A DNA stretch of 39,819 nucleotides, taken from the NCBI GenBank assembly GCA_947643415.1, contig CANRWA010000033.1, positions 1 to 39,819 on the forward strand, read 5' to 3'. The position numbers were made by a program, and so were the translations under genes. The notes under the pieces are model-generated. The model was given only the letters and a program-made list of their open reading frames with translations, was not told the DNA's origin and made no database searches. Source of the DNA: an uncultured Clostridia bacterium. Its GTDB lineage: Bacteria > Bacillota > Clostridia > Lachnospirales > Lachnospiraceae. This document shows positions 17,329 to 25,032 of this stretch, one piece after another. How positions within the stretch are numbered: the stretch's first letter is position 1; each line of letters begins with the position of its first letter.

Positions 17329-19182
17329 TCAACTCTTCCCTCCATTCCGTGCTACCCTGCAATATCCCACAATCTGGATCTGTATCTTTTTCATCCCCTG
17401 GTACTCATTGACAGATGGATAATAGGTAAATGCAATATCCAGATGGTTCTCCCTGCCCTCATACATCCGCCGCAGCTCTGCCTCTCCCCACTCCCGGACC
17501 ACAAAGCTGTCAAAATCATCGGCCCCGTGGAAGAGCATTGCCTCACACGTATTCCCCTGCTCATTCCTCACCCTCAGCTTCAGCACATTTTTTTCCCTGC
17601 CAAGGCGGAATCCGGCAAGAATCCGAAAATGCTGCTCCGCAAAGACTGGTTTCGGATTCCCCACCCCAAAGGGTTCCATCTGGGATAATTGCAGAATGAG
17701 ATGCTCTGTGACATATCCCACCGGCATTGGCGCATCAATATGCACCACCGGACAGAAATCCTCTTCTGTCAGAGATGAATTCTCATTCAGCCTTCTCTCC
17801 AATTCTGGCAGATCACTTTCCCGTAATGTCATTCCGGCTGCCATCTTATGTCCGCCAAATCTTATCATCAGGTCCTTACATTTCATCAGTTCCCGAAACA
17901 TATGGTAGGCCTCGATGGAACGGCCTGAACCCTTCACAAGCCCCTCCTCCGTTCTTGTGAATACAATGACCGGGTGATGATACCGCTCTTTCACCCGTCC
18001 GGCTATGATTCCCACCAGGCTCTCATGGGTATCTGGCAGTAAAAGGATCAAAATATCTGGGAAGCTGCCTGCCGCTCCCCCGCCACTCTTATCCTCTGCC
18101 AGGCGGTACGCCTGCTCTGCCCCCTGTTCGGTCATCTGTTTCCGCTCCTCATTGATCATCTTGAGATGTTCTGCCCTCTCCAGCGCCCGCTCTGGATCCT
18201 GTTCCATCAGAAGTTCAAAAGAATCCTTCACTGTGGCAATACGCCCCGCCGCATTGAAGCATGGGCCTATGATAAATCCGATGTGCCCGGCGGTGATATC
18301 CCGCCCCTTCAATCCCTGCACTTCCATCAGTGCCTGCAGGCCACAGTTCTCCGTATCCGGCAGACGGCGCAGTCCCTCCCTGACGAGAATACGGTTCTCT
18401 TCCCTGAGTTCCATGACATCTGCCACTGTGGCGATGGCAACATATTCCAGCAGGCTTTCTTTTTCTTCCGGCGGGATGCCACAGGCATCATACAGGGCAC
18501 AGATCAGCTTGTATGCCACTCCGGCCCCACACAATCCGTCAAACGGATACATCTCCCCCTCCTGTTTGGGATCTATCACTGCATCTGCCGCAGGCAGCCC
18601 TTCCTGTACCTCGTGATGATCTGTGATGATCACAGTCATTCCCTGTTCTTTGGCATATGCAGCCTGTTCATTTGCCGCAATGCCATTGTCACAAGTCACA
18701 AGAATGCCCCGTCCCTCTGCCAGCGCCTCATCCACAATCCGCTCATTCAGTCCATATCCCTCCTGAACCCTGTCAGGCGTAAAAATATGGCTGTCCAGCC
18801 CGATTCGCCCAAATGCACGCCACAAAAGATACCCGGAGAAGATGCCGTCACAGTCAAAATCAGAAGCAATGGCAGCCTTTGCTCCCTGCTCCTTTGCCTG
18901 TATCAGTATATGTACCGCCTTCTCCACGTCTTTCATCATCAGGGGATCATGCAGATCCGCCACCGTCCCCTGCAGATACCGCCGCATATCTTCCTCCTCT
19001 GCCACACCACGGTTGATCATACAGCGCACCACCAGCGGAGATACCCCCAGCCGTCCGGCAAGTCCGTCAAAATCCCCTTTTTTTGTCTCTAATATCCATT
19101 TCTCTCTTGTCTGCATAAAATTCCCCATCACTTTCCCGATCTGTCTATCATTATACCAGTAATCATTGCTCTCCTGCAACAT
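17329..19182 (-). CDS. recJ: Single-stranded-DNA-specific exonuclease RecJ
   Basis: A 617-residue 5'-3' exonuclease of recombination and repair. The DHH phosphoesterase motifs are all present: ASDFDCDGIFSGY, VTCDNGIAA, IITDHHE, VIDPKQEGEMYPF..LCGAGVA, and FNAAGRI. The DHHA1 region contains GSGRSIEAYHMF and RFGGHKMAAGMTL. The C-terminal OB-like domain follows. Length is near the family norm. The start at the ATG at 19182 follows GGGAGGG at seven bases; longer in-frame starts run into the divergent prmA gene. It shares a short intergenic region with prmA, whose -35 box touches this start codon. Confidence 0.94.
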   Translation of the reverse strand: MLQESNDYWYNDRQIGKVMGNFMQTREKWILETKKGDFDGLAGRLGVSPLVVRCMINRGVAEEEDMRRYLQGTVADLHDPLMMKDVEKAVHILIQAKEQGAKAAIASDFDCDGIFSGYLLWRAFGRIGLDSHIFTPDRVQEGYGLNERIVDEALAEGRGILVTCDNGIAANEQAAYAKEQGMTVIITDHHEVQEGLPAADAVIDPKQEGEMYPFDGLCGAGVAYKLICALYDACGIPPEEKESLLEYVAIATVADVMELREENRILVREGLRRLPDTENCGLQALMEVQGLKGRDITAGHIGFIIGPCFNAAGRIATVKDSFELLMEQDPERALERAEHLKMINEERKQMTEQGAEQAYRLAEDKSGGGAAGSFPDILILLLPDTHESLVGIIAGRVKERYHHPVIVFTRTEEGLVKGSGRSIEAYHMFRELMKCKDLMIRFGGHKMAAGMTLRESDLPELERRLNENSSLTEEDFCPVVHIDAPMPVGYVTEHLILQLSQMEPFGVGNPKPVFAEQHFRILAGFRLGREKNVLKLRVRNEQGNTCEAMLFHGADDFDSFVVREWGEAELRRMYEGRENHLDIAFTYYPSVNEYQGMKKIQIQIVGYCRVARNGGKS

Positions 19183-19210
19183 TGACTTTCCCTCCCATTC
19201 CATATACAAT
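19182..19210 (+). promoter_or_regulatory. Candidate prmA promoter
   Basis: TTGACT (19182-19187), 17 bases, TACAAT (19205-19210), 34 bases before the prmA ATG. The -35 box overlaps the first base of the divergent recJ coding sequence. Confidence 0.6.
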
Positions 19211-19243
19211 ATATGGTATAACAAAAAAGGAGAGAGAATACCC

Positions 19244-20194
19244 ATGAAATGGATTCGTTTTACCATCGACACCCATGTTGATGCAGTGGATATGCTCAGT
19301 TATATGCTGGATGAGATTGGAGTGGAGGGAATTGAGATCGAAGACCATCTCCCTCTTTCCGAGGAAGACAAAAAGAAAATGTTTGTAGACATCCTGCCTG
19401 ATCCAGAAGAAAATGATAACACAGCAAAGGTACATTTCTATATGGAACCGGAACACTGTGATCCGGAGAAAATGATCCTGCAGGTACAGGATCTCCTGCA
19501 GGAGGCAAGAGAATTCTGTGAGGTTGGAAAGGGCACTGTCACCCTGTCCGAGACAGAGGACAAAGACTGGATCAATAACTGGAAGACCTTTTTCAAGCCA
19601 TTCCGCGCCGCTGACCATATCCTGATCAAACCGACCTGGGAAGAATACACAAAAGAAAGAGAGGAAGATATCCTTATTGAGATCGATCCGGGCATCGCTT
19701 TCGGAACTGGTTCCCATGAGACAACGAAGCTCTGTATCCAGGCACTGGATACATACATAAAGCCGGGGGATTCTGTACTGGATGTAGGCTGTGGCAGCGG
19801 CATTCTGTCCATTGCCGCCCTGGGGCTGGGAGCCGGACATGCTACAGCCATTGATATTGATGAGGCCGCTGTAAAGGTAGCAGCAGAAAATATGGAAATC
19901 AATCATATCGCCCCGGAAAAATATTCTCTCCTTAGCGGCAGCCTTATGGAAGATACGGAATTAAAGAAAAAAGCCGGCACAGGACATGATATCATCATAG
20001 CCAACATACTGGCTGATGTGATTATGCCCCTTACCGGCATCATCCGCCCCCATCTAAAAGAGGGAGGCCTGTATATCACCTCTGGTATCATTGACCTAAA
20101 AGAAGCAGAAGTCTATGATACATTACTGGAACATGGTTTTGAGATACTCCACATCGAACATATGAAAGAATGGTGCTGCTTTATCGCGAAGTAG
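19244..20194 (+). CDS. prmA: Ribosomal protein L11 methyltransferase
   Basis: A 316-residue SAM-dependent methyltransferase trimethylating ribosomal protein L11. Seen: N-terminal domain with VEGIEIEDHLPL, the linker DWINNWKTFFKPF, the family signature DPGIAFGTGSHETTKLC (around 149-165), SAM motif I VLDVGCGSGILSIAA, AIDIDEAAVKVA, and IIIANILADVI with the NxxA-type catalytic region. The ATG at 19244 follows AAGGAG. Its 3' end overlaps the convergent DUF4097 gene by 14 bases. Confidence 0.95.
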   Translation: MKWIRFTIDTHVDAVDMLSYMLDEIGVEGIEIEDHLPLSEEDKKKMFVDILPDPEENDNTAKVHFYMEPEHCDPEKMILQVQDLLQEAREFCEVGKGTVTLSETEDKDWINNWKTFFKPFRAADHILIKPTWEEYTKEREEDILIEIDPGIAFGTGSHETTKLCIQALDTYIKPGDSVLDVGCGSGILSIAALGLGAGHATAIDIDEAAVKVAAENMEINHIAPEKYSLLSGSLMEDTELKKKAGTGHDIIIANILADVIMPLTGIIRPHLKEGGLYITSGIIDLKEAEVYDTLLEHGFEILHIEHMKEWCCFIAK

Positions 20195-20948
20195 CAATCT
20201 CAATATTACCAGTATCTGTCTCCACTGTCAGGCGGCGTCCACCTGAATCTCCGGATGCTGTCTGATTAAATGACTTTTTGTAACTATTTCCGTCCACTGT
20301 CACCTTACCAATATCTGTGGCCAGGGCAATATTATACTGGGAAAGGTCACTGGCAGCGGAATAATAGACATTTCCCACATCGTTCTCTATTTCTGCACTC
20401 ACAAACTCACCAGAACGGATCTCAATATTTCCTACATCGGCCTCTGCTTCCAGACGGTTTCCTCTACAGGAATCCATTTCCACATTTCCTACATCGGCTG
20501 TTACCTTCATGTGATCTGCAGACAAATCCGAAATAATCAGGTTTCCTACATCCAGGTTAAATTCAGCATCTGCGAGCTGCACCCCTTCCGGCACAGTTAA
20601 TATCATCTCACACTTTTTATTGCCCCAGTTCCAAAAACTGAATCCCTTTGATGGCTGTGTCACCACCAATGTATCTCCCTTGAGTTCAATCTTTGGAATC
20701 AATTTCTCAGACGCTTTATAGCTGATATGATATCCATCGCCTTTCTGGAGCGTAACGCTCATCACATCGGCCTCTATCTTCAGGGATCTGAATTCTGGCT
20801 GTTTTTCTGCATATTCCTGATATTTGCCTGAACCACCTCCAAAGGAGAAGATCCCTCCATCCAGCCAGCCCCCCACATGGGCCATCGTCCCCGCGACAAC
20901 ACACATCACAGTCACCGCAGATATCACAACAACATATACTTTTTTCAT
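20181..20948 (-). CDS. DUF4097 family beta-helix-like protein
   Basis: A 255-residue protein with one N-terminal membrane helix (about 3-25), so probably anchored with most of the chain outside. From about residue 128 it carries repeated units with a DVGN(V/I) or DIGKV/DTGNI core about every 20-25 residues, typical of DUF4097 parallel beta-repeat domains. DUF4097 proteins commonly travel with a PadR regulator and a HAAS-domain protein, as here. Its start overlaps the stop of the HAAS gene (ATGA). Function unknown; envelope-stress sensing is often suggested for the family but not shown by this sequence. Confidence 0.85.
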   Translation of the reverse strand: MKKVYVVVISAVTVMCVVAGTMAHVGGWLDGGIFSFGGGSGKYQEYAEKQPEFRSLKIEADVMSVTLQKGDGYHISYKASEKLIPKIELKGDTLVVTQPSKGFSFWNWGNKKCEMILTVPEGVQLADAEFNLDVGNLIISDLSADHMKVTADVGNVEMDSCRGNRLEAEADVGNIEIRSGEFVSAEIENDVGNVYYSAASDLSQYNIALATDIGKVTVDGNSYKKSFNQTASGDSGGRRLTVETDTGNIEIATSR

Positions 20949-21970
20949 AAGTCATCCTCCTCCACTTTCAGTACTTTTGACATTCCACCATAGATAACCC
21001 CCGCCACTGGCCATATGATCCAGGTAAAATGCCAGTCAAAGGTAAGAAAACTCCATATCAGGTAGAGACAGGTAACGGTATACCAGTACAATGACATAAC
21101 GATCTCTGCCGTTGGTGAGATATATTTATCCTTCCCGGCAGGTCTGCTCCTATGGGTTCCTGTGCCGCCGGATTTCCCCAGCAGAGTCTCAAAACTACCA
21201 TCCACCATACTGGTATAGACAATAAGGAATACTCCAACACCAACAAAGAAAAACAGGACCGCCCCGCCCAGAGAATCCAGATCAACTATTCGGTCGAACT
21301 GGAACTCCACCTCACTCAGGACCGCTGCTGGCACAAAGCTGATGACACAGAGGACGATACCAATTGTCATAGACATGGCATGGGACACACGGAAACGTTC
21401 CTTCTTTCCCGCCACTCTCTGCTTCGTAGAAAAATCAAGAGTAAAAGATTCCTTCTGCATAAACGACCATTTTTTCATGATCATAGAAGAATAAACAAAC
21501 AGGCATACAGCCAAAGCGATTAATCCAAAAAAGACAGAAACTCCTATCGCGTCTCCTCCCGGCAGATTCATTGGCCGGAACACCGCATCCGTTATGATAG
21601 GGCCGGTAACACTAAAGATACAGAGCAATACTCCCAGCGCCACCTTAAAAGCATGTTTCCTCTTGTCCTTTAGATACTCTTCTGCCTCTTCAGCAGATAC
21701 ACGTCTTCCTGCTGCCGTTCCCGTCCCGGCAAAAGTATCCTCGCCATTCATAACCCCCCGGATCCCCAGTTCTTCCGCAATCTCATCCAGATTGCCAAAC
21801 TCTGCAATAACAGTACCCACTGCCTCATTATCACTCTTTCCCTCTGCCAGCAGTTCATTGTACTTATCTTCCATCATCTGCAGCAGTTCTTCTTTCGCCT
21901 TCCGCACTTCTGGTGTATCCGGCAGGCTGGCAAACATTGTCTCCAAATACTGTCTAATTGTTTCCATCAT
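20945..21970 (-). CDS. HAAS-domain (DUF1700-like) membrane protein
   Basis: A 341-residue protein. Residues about 1-70 form a HAAS helical domain (ETIRQYLETMFASLPDTPEV...AEFGNLDEIAEELG), which in relatives contacts PadR-type regulators. The rest holds about six membrane helices in pairs. It overlaps the PadR gene upstream by 17 bases and the DUF4097 gene downstream by four, giving a tight three-gene operon. The ATG at 21970 follows AGAGGGGG. A second ATG one codon later is equally possible. Confidence 0.85.
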   Translation of the reverse strand: MMETIRQYLETMFASLPDTPEVRKAKEELLQMMEDKYNELLAEGKSDNEAVGTVIAEFGNLDEIAEELGIRGVMNGEDTFAGTGTAAGRRVSAEEAEEYLKDKRKHAFKVALGVLLCIFSVTGPIITDAVFRPMNLPGGDAIGVSVFFGLIALAVCLFVYSSMIMKKWSFMQKESFTLDFSTKQRVAGKKERFRVSHAMSMTIGIVLCVISFVPAAVLSEVEFQFDRIVDLDSLGGAVLFFFVGVGVFLIVYTSMVDGSFETLLGKSGGTGTHRSRPAGKDKYISPTAEIVMSLYWYTVTCLYLIWSFLTFDWHFTWIIWPVAGVIYGGMSKVLKVEEDDL

Positions 21971-22310
21971 TATCCCCCTCTTTCATAATGAAATGTTCTA
22001 CCACTTCTTTTGTCAGATTCCATTCTTCACACTTTTCCCTGTAATACTGACGGCCATGGTCTGTGATCTGATAATAAGTCCGCCGCTTGCCGGTTCCTGC
22101 CCCCTCGGCAGAAAAAGACTCCACATAGCCATTCTTTTCCATACGGGTAAATGCGGAATACAAGGTTGTCTCCTTGATGATATATTTCTCAACAGACAAT
22201 TCTTTGATCTGCTTTGAGATTTCATATCCATAAGAAGGATTCTGTAAGAGAAGGAACAGGATCATGGTATCATTATAACCACGAATCACATCACTGCTTA
22301 TACTATTCAT
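21954..22310 (-). CDS. PadR-family transcriptional regulator
   Basis: A 118-residue winged-helix regulator: NSISSDVIRGYNDTMILFLLLQNPSYGYEISKQI is the PadR N-terminal region, ETTLYSAFTRMEKNGYVES the recognition helix, and GKRRTYYQITDHGRQYY the wing. The start is the ATG at 22310 with AAAGGAGG nine bases upstream; the open frame extends upstream but contains the promoter and operator. It heads the operon with the HAAS and DUF4097 genes and probably represses it through the palindrome at 22410-22436. Confidence 0.92.
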   Translation of the reverse strand: MNSISSDVIRGYNDTMILFLLLQNPSYGYEISKQIKELSVEKYIIKETTLYSAFTRMEKNGYVESFSAEGAGTGKRRTYYQITDHGRQYYREKCEEWNLTKEVVEHFIMKEGDNDGNN

Positions 22311-22409
22311 GGCAGCTATCCTCCTTTCTTTCCAGTCCAATGGCAGCATTCTATCCCCTCTGCCATGAACTCCATCTGTCGTTGCTACGTCTATCGTAGT
22401 ACGTCTGAT

Positions 22410-22444
22410 GCAGTAAGAATACCATATACTTACTGCGATGTCAA
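22410..22444 (-). promoter_or_regulatory. PadR-operon promoter with palindromic operator
   Basis: Minus strand TTGACA (22439-22444), 17 bases, TATTCT (22416-22421). Lying across it is a perfect inverted repeat GCAGTAAG-N11-CTTACTGC (22410-22436) covering the -10 and spacer, the expected place for PadR autorepression. A second, shorter palindrome CTACG-N5-CGTAG lies at 22385-22399 inside the leader. Confidence 0.75.
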
Positions 22445-22475
22445 GTAACATATGTAACTTTTCACAGAATATAAA

Positions 22476-22568
22476 AATCCTCATGGACACCAATACAACA
22501 TAAATTATGTTTTACTATAGTAAGCATACTTAATTTATGTTGTACCGGTCTTTTTGTCCATGAGGATT
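22476..22568. repeat. 93-bp imperfect palindrome between pyrE and the padR operon
   Basis: Outer arms AATCCTCATGGACA and TGTCCATGAGGATT (14 bp, perfect) and inner arms TACAACATAAATTA and TAATTTATGTTGTA (14 bp, perfect) flank an AT-rich centre. The offset between arms is 4 bases on the left and 10 on the right. Read on the minus strand it is followed by TTTTTATATTC, so it could be a long-stem pyrE terminator; a miniature mobile element is the alternative. Confidence 0.6.
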
Positions 22569-22611
22569 GTTTCATGTTTACCTCTTCCTAGTGTACTGAC
22601 CCAACCGTTTT

Positions 22612-23142
22612 TTACGATACTCCAACTTGTTCTTTTATATATTCCATTGTCATGTAAGGGATCAAAGTTAATCCTTCTTTTGCCAGTATCTCCGTCGCGT
22701 CAGGATTCCTTTGTATAGCACATAGGACAAAATTGATTTTTGCGCCTGCCTTACGCAACATATCCGCACTTTTAATTATTTGTCCACCCGTTGTAACCAC
22801 ATCTTCAACAATGCAAATATTTCTTCCACTCACCGGTGCACCTTCCGCAAACTTGCACGTTCCATACTCTTTTGCTTTTTTTCTAACAAAGGCACATTGA
22901 ATTCCTGACTCTAAGCCAATCGCCGTTACAAGCGGAATCCCTCCCATTTCAAGTCCTGCCAAAACTTCGATACCTTTCGGTATTTGCTCACTCATTCCTT
23001 TTGCGATTTTTCTAAGCAAATCCGGATTGGCTTCAAATAAATACTTATCAAAATATTCATTTGAATACTGACCTGAACGTAATAGAAACTTTCCCTCCAG
23101 ATGAGCATGCTTATATATCTCTTTAGCTATATCACATTTCAT
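22612..23142 (-). CDS. pyrE: Orotate phosphoribosyltransferase
   Basis: A 176-residue type I phosphoribosyltransferase making OMP from orotate and PRPP in pyrimidine synthesis. The PRPP motif ICIVEDVVTTGGQIIKS is clear, with FLLRSGQYSNEYFDKY at the N-terminus, GLEMGGIPLV, and FVRKKAKEYGT. The start is the ATG at 23142 after AAGGAG; an ATG eight codons upstream lacks a site. It stands alone, without other pyr genes, and an extended -10 TGG-TATACT lies upstream near 23205. Its codons are more AT-rich than those of recJ or purA, fitting an accessory position. Confidence 0.9.
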   Translation of the reverse strand: MKCDIAKEIYKHAHLEGKFLLRSGQYSNEYFDKYLFEANPDLLRKIAKGMSEQIPKGIEVLAGLEMGGIPLVTAIGLESGIQCAFVRKKAKEYGTCKFAEGAPVSGRNICIVEDVVTTGGQIIKSADMLRKAGAKINFVLCAIQRNPDATEILAKEGLTLIPYMTMEYIKEQVGVS

Positions 23143-23276
23143 ATGAATCTCCTTCTTTTTTGTCAAAAAATTAACATTTGTCTCTTACAGCCACATTAAC
23201 AGTATACCATGCCATTAAATTTTATTCCATACTTTATTCAGACTGAATACGGAGCAGTTCATTCCCAGTTACTTTT

Positions 23277-23785
23277 CCAGAGTAGCGGTTTTGTACTGTC
23301 TGTTGCCCGATAATATCACACCCAACGAAAAATTGATTGTTTCCTCCGGTTGCAAAATCATTACGCTGCCTTTCGCAAAACTCACTGTCTGCTGACATTT
23401 TCCTGCCTTTTTGCAGCATAGCCGCCCGCCGGTCCTTATGCACCACCTTTTGTTTCTTATCCCTGCGGGCAGCACCAAAGGTGCTGATCCATGGAAGGAG
23501 CATGCCAAAAATAAATATATTTATTTTCTGGCATCTCCTTTCCATGGACAGATGCCCTGCATCTGCCCGCAGCATAAACAGACTTGGTTTTGGTGGTGCA
23601 TTAGTACCGCTGCGTGGCGGCTTCTAGTGCAAACGTGCTGCTGGAAGGCAGAAAAACGCCAGCAGACATCTCAGACAATGCTCCGGCAGCGTATCTGCAA
23701 CTGGAGGAAACAAGATTTTTCGGGGTGTGATATAAGGGCAACAGACAGTACAAAATCCGCTGCCTTAGCTAAGGCATGAAAAGTA
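23277..23785. repeat. About 500-bp inverted repeat made of two dispersed-repeat copies (C inverted, D direct)
   Basis: Positions 23277-23507 and 23528-23785 are imperfect reverse complements meeting at a perfect 20-bp palindrome, AAAATAAATATATTTATTTT (23508-23527). Near the centre CCATGGAAGGAGCATGCCA pairs with TGGCATCTCCTTTCCATGG. Further out, each arm contains the repeat seen at 1-130 and 11115-11238. Both outer ends carry AGTAAC-like sequence. This fills the 670-base gap between pyrE and the GyrI-like gene. Short open frames here differ between arms and show no ribosome sites. Confidence 0.75.
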
Positions 23786-23814
23786 ACCATTCCCACACTT
23801 CAATGCACATAAAT

Positions 23815-24381
23815 TTATATTTTCACAGCATTATTTGCCCGCACAGGAACATACAAGTAACAATACTCGTGGGTACCATCTTCCGGTCTGAAAAAACCAT
23901 AGTATTCAACGATTGGCAGAGTGTCATTGCCATAAGTATAGCCAAGTTTAGGTGCAATTTGCTCCCCAATCCAATGATATGGCGGAATGCCGCCCTCCCA
24001 CGGTTCATGACCAAGTGCTCTTGCAGTTTCATCACACATTCTTATTCGCAAAAATTTTGCAGCGGAAATTTTGTAAATATCATATGAATCAGGCTGAGCA
24101 TCAGTTGCAACAAGAAATCCAAACATCACACCGCTGGGTCGTTCGCATGAAAGGTAATTCAGACTCATGCAAATATCCCAATTATCTTCACGGCTGTCTG
24201 GCAAGGCAGACACAGACATAAAATCTTCCATTATTTTTTCAACATTCGGTTCGTCGGTATTATTGTCTGCATAGCCGACTTTTCCACACCAGACAGTGTC
24301 GCTCCATTCAATCAAATCAACAGCAGCTCCGTTGTAGTCATAAGTTTTAATAATATTTTCCTGTGGATGTCGTATATTCAT
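23815..24381 (-). CDS. GyrI-like / effector-binding-domain protein
   Basis: A 188-residue stand-alone protein resembling the GyrI-like small-molecule-binding fold found at the C-terminus of AraC/MerR-type regulators and in integron effector-binding proteins. Visible: a DYNGAAVDLIEWSDTVWCGKVGY opening, the central FGFLVATD strand, a PWEGGIPPYHWIGEQIAPKLGY segment, and the terminal VEYYGFFRPEDGTHEYCYLYVPV, which matches the family's usual ending (an acidic motif, then YVPV). No DNA-binding domain is present. The ATG at 24381 follows AAGGAGG and overlaps the stop codon of an upstream gene remnant. Ligand unknown. Confidence 0.65.
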   Translation of the reverse strand: MNIRHPQENIIKTYDYNGAAVDLIEWSDTVWCGKVGYADNNTDEPNVEKIMEDFMSVSALPDSREDNWDICMSLNYLSCERPSGVMFGFLVATDAQPDSYDIYKISAAKFLRIRMCDETARALGHEPWEGGIPPYHWIGEQIAPKLGYTYGNDTLPIVEYYGFFRPEDGTHEYCYLYVPVRANNAVKI

Positions 24382-24524
24382 TCGTATCTTTCCTCCTTGA
24401 AAGTCATTGTTTCCCACTTCGTTTTGTGAACAAAATCTACATCACAGGGATTTTTTGCTTCACCTATCGCCAAAAAACCCTCGCCATTAACTGCTAATTC
24501 ACAATGCTCATAGGCAGTCCACTG
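24378..24524 (-). pseudogene. Truncated 3' remnant of a coding gene (48 codons)
   Basis: A frame reading QWTAYEHCELAVNGEGFLAI...FVHKTKWETM...ERYE stays open for 48 codons to a TGA that overlaps the start codon of the GyrI-like gene (AATGA). A TGA immediately precedes it (24525-24527) and there is no start codon or ribosome site, so only the end of an older gene remains. The stop/start overlap suggests the lost gene was once coupled to its neighbour. I do not recognise the family. Confidence 0.5.
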
Positions 24525-24599
24525 TCATTTTTCATATATACTTTCTCCTATATTGATATTGATTGTTTCATGTTTATCAATTGGCGGCGTTGAGCTAAA

Positions 24600-25019
24600 T
24601 CAGTTTAACAGTTCTTCCGGATATTTTATAAGCTTTCTTATCTTCTTAGCCTGTTCACTGTCAATATAATAAGCACGGTTGTTTATTTTAAATGAATCTT
24701 TATCCCAAGGAACTATAGATATCCAGTCGTCTCCCTTATCAAGCCTGATACGTCTTAGATACCCCATGGAACGAGGTAATCTCTCACTTCGAATAATTAC
24801 AGACTCCCTAAGTGCCTGTAATAATCCATCATTATCATCAATTCCATAATCTTCTCCTGTATTGCCATTTGTAATAATTATTTGATCGGGATTCATAAAC
24901 CGCCATCCAATCACATTCGCCAATGTCCTGTGTTTGACACAATAAATCCCTACGCAACTAACCACTACAACAAACACAATTATTGTGATGATAAGATTTC
25001 TTTTTTTCTTTGCAGACAT
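24600..25019 (-). CDS. DUF5301-like membrane-anchored protein
   Basis: A 139-residue protein with a basic N-terminus (MSAKKKRN) and one hydrophobic helix (about 8-27) ending with VVVVSC, then about 110 exported residues of mixed sheet. The pattern PDQIIITNGNTGEDYGIDDNDGLLQAL ... IDSEQAKKIRKLI resembles DUF5301, a small extracytoplasmic domain in Firmicutes; this assignment is tentative. The cysteine in the helix does not make a convincing lipobox. The ATG at 25019 follows GGGAGG with a short spacer. It lies 13 bases after the secreted peptidase gene, so the two may be co-transcribed. Confidence 0.5.
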   Translation of the reverse strand: MSAKKKRNLIITIIVFVVVVSCVGIYCVKHRTLANVIGWRFMNPDQIIITNGNTGEDYGIDDNDGLLQALRESVIIRSERLPRSMGYLRRIRLDKGDDWISIVPWDKDSFKINNRAYYIDSEQAKKIRKLIKYPEELLN

Positions 25020-25032
25020 TCAATCCTCCCTA

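Noticed and set aside
18005..18616. 203-residue plus-strand open frame opposite recJ
   Set aside because: It is antisense to a clear RecJ, serine/arginine-rich low-complexity composition, and has no ribosome site.
18166..19092. 308-residue plus-strand open frame opposite recJ
   Set aside because: Same region antisense to recJ; cysteine- and histidine-rich composition typical of shadow frames.
23234..23575. 113-residue minus-strand frame in the inverted repeat
   Set aside because: It crosses the palindrome centre and the matching frame is not kept in the other copies; no ribosome site.
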